Shown here in pieces: positions 56,522 to 64,000 of a DNA stretch of 64,000 nt. Below the pieces are notes generated by a model that saw only the letters and a list, made by a program, of their open reading frames with translations, had not been told where the DNA came from and ran no database searches. The stretch comes from Chlorops oryzae (lineage: Eukaryota; Arthropoda; Insecta; Diptera; Chloropidae): assembly GCA_020466095.1 (NCBI GenBank), contig CM035806.1, forward strand, positions 98,163,457-98,227,456, in the 5' to 3' direction. Within the stretch, counting starts at the first letter, position 1. Every line of letters begins with the position of its first letter. The position numbers and the translations under genes are program-made.

Positions 56522-57362
56522 CAGAGTCGCTTCTAGAGGGGTCAAATGTAAGACCAAATACCCTTATTTTTTTACTCCCAATAATTTCTCCAAACAAACC
56601 TTCCCCCTATCTCCACTCCTTAAGGGGGCTCCCATACAAAAGTAATTTTTTTAATGAATTTCCCCCCACTGTCCTAACTAGCCCCACAGTGCCTCTAGAG
56701 GAGTCAAATGTATGACCGACCCCTATTAACTTTTTCCCCCTAACATTTTTGTCCAACATACTGACCCCCTATCTCCCCTCCTTAGGGGGTCACCCATACA
56801 AAGCTACCTTAATTTTATCACAATTTCATACAAATTGGTTTTCACTACAGTCAAACCCCTCCTAGGAGGATGATATATATGACCGACCCCCATTATTTTT
56901 TTACCCCAAATATTTTCTTCAAACATACCCACCCTTTATCTCCCCTCCTTAGAGGGGTCCCCATACAAAAATAGGCTTAAATTAAAAAAAATGCCTCACG
57001 AAATTCAATCTATAATATAGATGCCGTAGGAACAAGACCGAGCATGTTCAGTATGCATATTCGAAAAATTTACAAAATTACCTTTTAAACGAGCCTTATA
57101 TGAAGAATTTTGGATTCGTTTTTGGTATGTTTTAAAAATATGTTATAATTATTACTTTTTTTTAAACTGAATTTTGGGTTCCATCCCCTAACTGGCCAAA
57201 AAATGACTCTAGTAGAAAAAAATAAATTTTCGAGTCAAATGCCGCAAACCTCAATCTATGACGAGTTTTTGGAGACTATAAGCATTAAAATCGGTTAGTG
57301 GTTTCTATTCATAAAATTAATTCAAAACAAATATTTTTTGAAACGCATTATTCACTGTTTTC
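56522..57362. repeat. Repeat built of about 170 bp C-rich units, copy 1
   Basis: Three imperfect units, each 'tctagaggagtcaaatgta-tgaccgaccccc ... ctatctcccctccttaggggg ... cccatacaaa', then a unique tail ending cattattcactgttt. It matches 60925-61774 along its length. Confidence 0.8.
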
Positions 57363-58661
57363 ACGTTACACGTTACAAAGCGAGTAATCTTTTTTTTCTC
57401 CTGAAATATCACAAAGGGAGCAATAACATTTAGATCCTGAAAGAGCTCATCCATCTACACTGTGTTTGCCAAATCGAAAGCCAGGAATTTTTTTCGTTCA
57501 CAAGCTTAAGATCAAACTAAATATTCTTTAAATTCGATTTGGTATTGCTCCGAATGTATGAAGAAGTCATAACTCCTTCATTACTGGCTTGAGGACTGCT
57601 CTCAAAAACTCCGTATGGATGAAGAAGTCATTACTCGATATCGGATTGCTCGCTTAAGCTCCGATTAGAAGTCATTCCTTCCTCAATGTTCGATTTCTGC
57701 TTTGCTCCTACATTTTTGACTGGATGATTCGACAGAAGACTCCATCTCATACATAAACAGACTTTCTTCAGATAAGTATGGGGAGGCTGCTTTTAATCAA
57801 CGATGTTAGGAATCAATTGAATCCAAATCATTTTTCCATGTCATTTTTGGCTCCTTCGGTGGATTTGCTTGCAACCATCCCCGATAAGAGAAGAATTATT
57901 TGTGGAAAGAGCCACAATCTTTGAATAATAAAGTATTGCTGCTTTGTTCTTCTTTGAGCCGAATAAATTTCGACGCAAGAATTAATAAATAAAATTAATT
58001 AATTTAAAAAAAAGTAATTTTGAGGCTTGGAACGTTCTATAGAACCTTACCTCAAAGAAAGATTGATATTATGCATGGCTGTTTTCATTGTCTAGGATTC
58101 GTGCTACCCAAGACACTAAAGAGCTAAAGCTGTCAAAGTCAATTTGAAAGGATCTCTTGAATTTGAATACAAATTTTGAAGTGGACATGTTTTTAGTTGG
58201 ATCTGTTGGCGATCAACTCAATCATGCTGAGACAAGTTGTGTCTACCAATTTCGGCAATACATGTGCAAAAACATCGTTCGAAAGATTTTATGATTAATT
58301 TAAGAGTTATTTATGAAATAATAATAAAAAGAAGTTATTTTTGTGAAACTTGCTGAGGTAAAACACGTTTGACCACAAAACTCTAGTCAAAAATTAGTTT
58401 AAATTTTAGTTCGTATTCAAGTTAATTTCAATTGCTTAAATGAAATTATATGTGTATTTATGTATGTGACACCTGTACATACTATAATAGATTAAAATAA
58501 TACCGAAACAAGGCTCTGACAAAAAAAAATAATAATAATAAAACGCATGGCATTAATTTATTACAAAATCGGCTTAGAATTGTAGCCTAAACGGGAAGCA
58601 ATGGTACCACAACAATAATGTAAAGAAAAAATTATCAAAGGTCAAACTTCATTTGTGCTGC

Positions 58662-58662
<1 letters not shown>
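57363..58662. other. Non-coding, unclassified, LTR-like composition
   Basis: 57450-58000 has mixed composition and the phrase tttgaataataaagtattgc, as seen around LTR polyadenylation sites, but no matching second LTR or TG...CA boundaries could be shown. Confidence 0.3.
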
Positions 58663-58710
<48 letters not shown>

Positions 58711-58739
58711 GAAAGAGAGAGATATATATATATATATAC
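58663..58739. repeat. (GA)n followed by (TA)n microsatellite
   Basis: About 58 bp of GAGAGA, then 18 bp of TATATA. Confidence 0.9.
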
Positions 58740-59458
58740 ATAACTTAATGAATAGGAATGATGATTGTTCTCTCATAATAATATTAATTAGGCATATTTT
58801 TCACATACAAAGAGATGTCAAATTATAGCATTTTTAAAATTTTGACAAAAAAATTTCTCTCTGCCGTATCAAGCCATTTATGAAGTCATAATTTGCGTTC
58901 TTTCCCAGATGTGTTTGAACCTTATAGAATATAATTGGAATTGTTTTTGCCGCGATTCAGGATAAACTTTTCTGCAATATCCAATTGACAATGGGCTGGG
59001 GTCCATTCCATTGAAGAGTAGTTAGGGGGTTGCTGAAAAAAAAATTTCACAGCGATCTAATAAGAATACTTCTCTGAAATGAACAACAGAGAATGATGAA
59101 GAAATCACAAGGTTGGCCAACCAACCGCATTGAGATTTTAATATTTAGTGAGCACCTAATACTCATTGTACCACAGATAAAGAAAAATATATTATTATAT
59201 ACGCACTAGTCAATTTAGTGTAAGTTCATATATTTTAAGTCATTTTGCAATATGTTTTTAAATCGTTTGTTTTGTTCGGATGTTAAGTGACTTAGCTTAG
59301 CCCATATTTTGTTTTTAAGGCTTCAAGCCCTACAAAAAATGTACGTTAAATTATTGCTTAAAGAATAAAATGCAGAAGACAAACTTTTTGATTGATATTA
59401 AAGAAAAAAGAAGAAAAATGAAAAGAAAACGATTATGGAAAGGTAAGATGGAGTCTCC

Positions 59459-60175
59459 TACACGCAGAGAAAAAATATCACATACCCAATTATATTTTGC
59501 AGGGATTACACATGTAATTGGGTATGATGCAATTATATTTTCATAATTGCGTCCAATTATATTTTTCATTGCCTCCAATTATATATGTAATTGTATCAAA
59601 TGATAAAAAAAATAATTTCAATTACATATATAATTCCGTCCAATTAAATTTATAATCGGCTGCAATGATGTATGTAATTGTATCGAATTATATACATAAT
59701 TGCGTCTAATTAAAGTTGTGATCCCCTGCAATTTAAAATACATTCTATATAGCAATATAAAAAGGGGCATTCTCCACGATTGGGCGGCATATATTTCACA
59801 ACGTCATTTTCGTGGTCCACCTGCCCCTTGGAGTGCCTAAGGATTTTGGAAATTCAAACACCTTATATACGATCTAAATTATAAACCATTTGAGAAATAT
59901 AAGAAAAAACTGTAAAATAAATACAATCATATATATAATTGCATCAATGCTTTAAGTTGTAAAATTAATCAGATGTAATTACATATGTATTCAGAACGCA
60001 ATTACATACATGATAAATTTAAATGCAATTATATAAGTAATTGCGCACAATTAGTATTTTTCATTTTCTAATTATATTGTAATTGGCTCCAATTAATAAT
60101 GCAATCGGGGCAAGGCTCCAATCACGTATGTAATTGGTTCCAAGTATATTTCGGGAACTTATTTCTCTCCGTGTA
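59459..60175. mobile_element. TA-flanked MITE with CACGCAGAGAAAA end, copy 2
   Basis: Very similar to 44661-45347, same ends, same orientation, TA on both sides. It contains two extra palindromic units. Confidence 0.85.
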
Positions 60176-60924
60176 TAAGAGAGAGTTCAATATTAGTTAA
60201 AAGCTGGCAATTCATTCATTTTTTCCAACAGCCGCCCATTGCATAATTACAACTTGATGCAGACGATTGCAAAATAAAAGGAGAAGTGCAGTCTACGCAT
60301 CAAATGGTTTTTAAAAGTCCGCATCATTATCGCCTTTCTCAGATTGGTGGCATTGGCCCCGTTGAGGACAAGAGAAAAATGTTTCCCAATTATTCTATGG
60401 TAAGTCTATTTCATTTTTGAGATAGATTTTCACGGCTAAGGTGAAAACGTTGCCCGTTTTGAAAAAGAGTGCGATTGATAATGGATGTTGTTTCGGTCTA
60501 AGAACATTGCGTGTAGCTAGGAAAAGCATTTCTTAAGTTATGGATATTTGAATGATGAAAAATACTAATTTTCTATCTTTGAGGCCATTGCGCCACCTCT
60601 AAACTTTGCTTAATCGTCATAATTTTGCACACGCAAATTTTTGATAAAGACCAAACTTTTGAGACACTGGCAAACAGAATTGGACAAAATTAATTTTTCC
60701 ATACATTTGGCGGCCACCCTAATGTACATTAGGGGTGACATAGTGTTGTATGGAGATTCTTAGTAACAAGTTTTCGATACGCTGTAACCTCTTATTTTGT
60801 GACGTTTGGTATAAAAATGCATGAGCCAAAAAATGGGGAGGGTGGGGTGTCGGTAAATGGCTCCTCATCGGGGTCAAAGATGGGTTAAAACGAGAAAAAA
60901 TCCATGAAAAGCTTTATAACTGTC
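60176..60924. other. Non-coding, nothing certain
   Basis: Intergenic sequence between two repeats. No gene recognised. Confidence 0.35.
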
Positions 60925-61774
60925 CCTGTGTCCCTCCTAGAGGGGTAAAATATAAGACCGATGCCCATTATTTTTCTCCCCCGAATATTTTCTCTGAACA
61001 AATATGCCACCTATCTCTCCTCCTTAAGGGGGCTCCCATACAAAAAAAATATTTTTATAAATTTTCCCCCCACCGTCGTAACTAGCCCCAGAGTGCCCCT
61101 AGAGGAGTCAAATGTATGACCGACCCCCATCAACTTTGTCCCCCTAACATTTTTTCCCGACATACTGACACCCTATCTCCCCTCCTTAGGGGGTCACCCA
61201 TACAAAATTACCTTAATTTTATCACAATTTCATACAAAATGGCTGTCACTACAGTCAAACCCCTCCTAGGGGGATGATATATATGACCGACCCCCATTAA
61301 TTCTTTACCCCAAATATTTTCTTCAAACATACCCACCCTCTATCTCCCCTCCTTAGGGGGATCACCATACAAAAATAGGCTTAAATAAAAAAAAAATGCC
61401 TCACGAACTTCAATCTATAATATAATATAGATGCCGTAGGAACAAGAACGAGCATGTTCAGTATGCATATTCGAAAAATTTACAAAATTACCTTTTAAAC
61501 GAGCCTAATATGAAGAATATTGGATTCGCTTTTGGTAAGTTTTAATAATATGTTATAATTATTACCTTTTTTTAAAACTGAATTTTGGGTTCCATCCCCT
61601 AACTGGCCAAATAATGACCCTAGTACTAAAAAATAAATTTTCGATTCAAATGCCGCAAACCTCAATCTATGACGAGTTCTTTGAGACTATAACCATTAAA
61701 ATCGGTTAGTGGTTTCTATTCATAAAATTAATTCAAAACAAATATTTTTTGAAACGCATTATTCACTGTTTTTT
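60925..61774. repeat. Repeat built of about 170 bp C-rich units, copy 2
   Basis: Same order of units and same tail as 56522-57362, same orientation, 4.4 kb away. Preceded by a palindromic accctaatgtacattagggg (60717-60736). Confidence 0.8.
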
Positions 61775-62309
61775 TAATTTTTACACTGAGAAAATTTTTT
61801 TCACAAAACTAAAAAGAAAATTTTGAATATTTTTTTCAGTGTATTCCCAGTTTCCCGCCAATCTATAATTTGCTTTTAAAAACACTCCTTAGTATTTACT
61901 TTCATTTAAAAGCAAAAAATTTTTCAATCAGATGGCGCAGCAGTGTGATATTCAAAAAAATGTAAGTGCACCTATATGCTCCCAGTACTAATATCCAGTA
62001 CTCCATTATCCAGTATCCAGTATCCATTAATGTAAAATAAATAAAGTTTAATAATCAAATCGGATCTAAAGCAGCCCGGAACGGAAGTCGGAGTGCAGCT
62101 GCAAGCCCTGGGATTGGAGGAATAACGCCGCCAGCTCTCAAAGGAAGTATTTTTATTTTTACAATTAAAAGTCGATCGCCAAGCGCTTTGTTTTTGCCTT
62201 CTTGATCCGTCATTTGGTTCTACATTCCCTTTTATCTTAAGTTTATAGCCTTTTCTTTTCCACAAACGAGAGACATATATAGCACCCTTGACACGAACCG
62301 ATACAAGCT

Positions 62310-62961
62310 TTGAAGCTGGTGCTTTTCAAAGCTCAGCCAGTTGCAGTTCGAGCAACACCAACACAAACAAACAAAGAAACTAAAACTAGTACCGCAGTAG
62401 CTACTTACGCCAGTGATAAATCAAACGAGTCGGCATTCCAGACAGGAGTGGATCGCTATATTACTATTAAAAGAAAGCAAAGCCTACAAAAAACAAATGC
62501 AGGCAAAGCAAAAATTACAAAAACATTGTCAACTCCAACTCCTTCAAATGTTTTAAGTTAAAGCAAATAGGTTTGCAGCACTCAGTAATACAGTTAACGC
62601 AGAAACTAGTGAGAAGGAAAACTCTCCTCGAGAGCCAAAATCTCCTCCAATATATCTTCGCGAGCGTAGCTCCAATGTCTTGGTAGAAAGCCTTACTCAA
62701 ATAATAGGTAAACGTTCATTTCATATTATTCCGCAAACTAGAGAAAACATCCATGAGACCAAAATTCAGGTCTATAAAGAAAGCAACTATCGACTTGTTA
62801 CAAAGCACTTCGATGAAAAGAAAAAGAGCAAAGAGAGTAACAAAGGTCTGTCCATTCCAATAAAGGGCCTGAAAACAGATATTCCAATTTCTGAAATAAA
62901 GCAAGCGCTTGAGGACAATGGATTCCAAGTGAAATCTATTACACAATGCAAAAAAAAAAAT
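62310..62961 (+). pseudogene. Jockey-like non-LTR ORF1 (gag-like) fragment, frameshifted
   Basis: An N-terminal Thr/Lys-rich frame (62310-62559) is followed, after a +1 shift near 62560, by NRFAALSNTV, KSPPIYLRERS, RSFHIIPQTRENIHETKIQV, YRLVTKHFDEKKK and LKTDIPISEIKQALEDNGFQ, the hallmark segments of jockey/BS-type gag proteins. It breaks off at a poly-A/T junction (62949-62965) before the zinc knuckles. No ORF2 follows. Confidence 0.75.
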
Positions 62962-62965
62962 TTTT

Positions 62966-63388
62966 GTTTTCATACCCTTTTTTTCTATTGGATATTTTAT
63001 GTTATCTTAGGGCTCCCTCATTCCAAAAAGGTCAATGGTTTGATGGATTTAAGTAGCGTTTCCGAGATATGGCCCAAAATGTGAAAAAAGTCAATTTTCT
63101 CTACTTTCCCCTTATTTCGGGCCATAACTCAATTACCATATAAAATAGTAAAAATACCAGTTAGACCTAATACGGAAAGGTAGAGACCGTACGCATATTT
63201 TAAGTGCCTAAACACTACCCTACGACTCGAACTGTGGCTTCTATGAGGTCAGAAGGGCCATTTTTTGCTCATATTTTTGCGATACTTTCACTCACTTATC
63301 AAGCCGTATCTTAGCAACCAGTGAAAATTATCCCAATATTTGGCATATCAGTTTTTTTGCGAGAATCGTAACGAACATTTAAAGCTTC
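62966..63388. other. Non-coding, nothing recognised
   Basis: Sequence unlike the gag fragment begins abruptly after the homopolymer junction. No gene recognised. Confidence 0.4.
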
Positions 63389-63432
63389 ATAATTGCGTCC
63401 AGTTATATTTTTCATTGCCTCCAATTATATAC
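63389..63432. repeat. Fragment of the CACGCAGAGAAAA MITE
   Basis: cataattgcgtccagttata ... cctccaattatata matches internal sequence of the two full copies. A Tc1-like element begins immediately after. Confidence 0.7.
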
Positions 63433-64000
63433 AGTCATGTGAAAAATAATAGGGACAGTACCAAAACCTTTTTTCAATGTTGAAAAAATCAAAGTAGCTT
63501 ACGAGTTCCTCGACTGTTGCTCATTACACAATGTTGTACTGAAACGGGACTTTGGATAACATGAGTTTTTTTTACCAATAACTTCTAGCAGAGCCATTTG
63601 CTAGCTTGTTTTGCTTGGCAACACACGTTTTAAGTTGTGCGAAATTATAGGGACACGATTAATTTATTTTGATAAAAAGATGTTTAGCAGTGTTTAGCAG
63701 TTAAATAAGCAATTAGTGGTGGATGAATAAGATCCTTATTTTAAAACAAATCAATATCTCACAATACTCTACAAGGGATAGCTTTCGAGAAGCAATATTG
63801 GCCGCGGAAGGTCCTGTGCCTTCGCTGATAGAAAAATAGTGCAGAAAATTAAGAATCGAGGAAAGTCGATAAGACTAATATAAAAAATCATGGAGTGCTC
63901 TTAAAATAAGGTCTTCGATGCTTTCCACCATGTCCAAAAACTAGATACCATAGGAAGAAAACGAAAATGTTTAAAAATCTTCGACAAGGGGCTTGACTAA
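63432..64000 (+). mobile_element. Tc1-like transposon, 5' end, running off the window
   Basis: The left end reads TA-CAGTCATGTGAAAAATAATA, a typical Tc1-type terminus next to a TA. Further in, a broken frame resembles the transposase DNA-binding part (KNRGKS, then DTIGRKRK near 63947). Stops interrupt it, so it is probably inactive. The catalytic part would lie beyond the window. Confidence 0.6.

Noticed and set aside
57450..58000. Solo LTR of a gypsy-like retrotransposon
   Set aside because: Polyadenylation-like wording only. No TG...CA boundaries, target duplication or second copy found.
58663..58739. CRISPR-like or satellite array
   Set aside because: Simple GA/TA microsatellite. No spacer-repeat structure is seen anywhere in the window.

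Overview
This window is nuclear DNA from a higher fly (Diptera, Brachycera). It is very AT-rich, its introns are large and full of transposons, and it carries three spliced genes, all on the + strand. In order they are Ephrin (coding exons between 9538 and 27901), the rapsyn homologue known in Drosophila as CG1909 (34565-36276, N-terminal exons not visible) and onecut (46156-49814). From memory, all three lie on the small fourth chromosome of Drosophila (Muller element F). In many non-drosophilid flies that element is the X chromosome, so this may be an X-linked or dot-chromosome contig. The family of fly cannot be settled from the sequence alone; a tephritid-like or related schizophoran is a guess.

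Layout. 1-9476: intergenic or 5' region of Ephrin, with nested MITEs, one TTAA-flanked element and a decayed non-LTR reverse transcriptase/RNase H remnant. 9477-27901: Ephrin, four coding exons. Its introns 1 and 3 (about 7 kb each) hold most of the repeats: hAT, Tc1 and non-LTR remnants, five insertions with TTAA target sites counting intron 2, and a TIR-bounded element with two tRNA-like pol III box pairs. 27902-34564: intergenic or upstream part of the rapsyn gene, with a 100-N assembly gap (31724-31823) and a 2.1 kb giant inverted repeat that ends 40 bp before a rapsyn exon. 36277-46003: intergenic DNA and the probable onecut promoter and first intron. 46004-51300: onecut with its 3' region. 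51300-64000: intergenic, almost entirely repeats, with a frameshifted non-LTR ORF1 fragment and the start of a Tc1-like element at the window edge.

The host genes are neural: Ephrin is the Eph receptor ligand for axon guidance, rapsyn is a cholinergic receptor scaffold, and onecut is a neuronal CUT-homeodomain factor. They are not an operon.

Most notable points: (1) the onecut UGA stop (followed by C) is followed in the same frame by 111 more sense codons of protein-like composition, which suggests stop-codon readthrough; (2) two families of about 740 bp TTAA-inserting elements, eight copies in all, share internal landmarks at nearly identical offsets, and one copy has an exact empty site 13 kb away in the same window; (3) the giant inverted repeat beside the rapsyn exon could make long hairpin RNA; (4) the tRNA-like pairs lie inside a TIR-bounded element.
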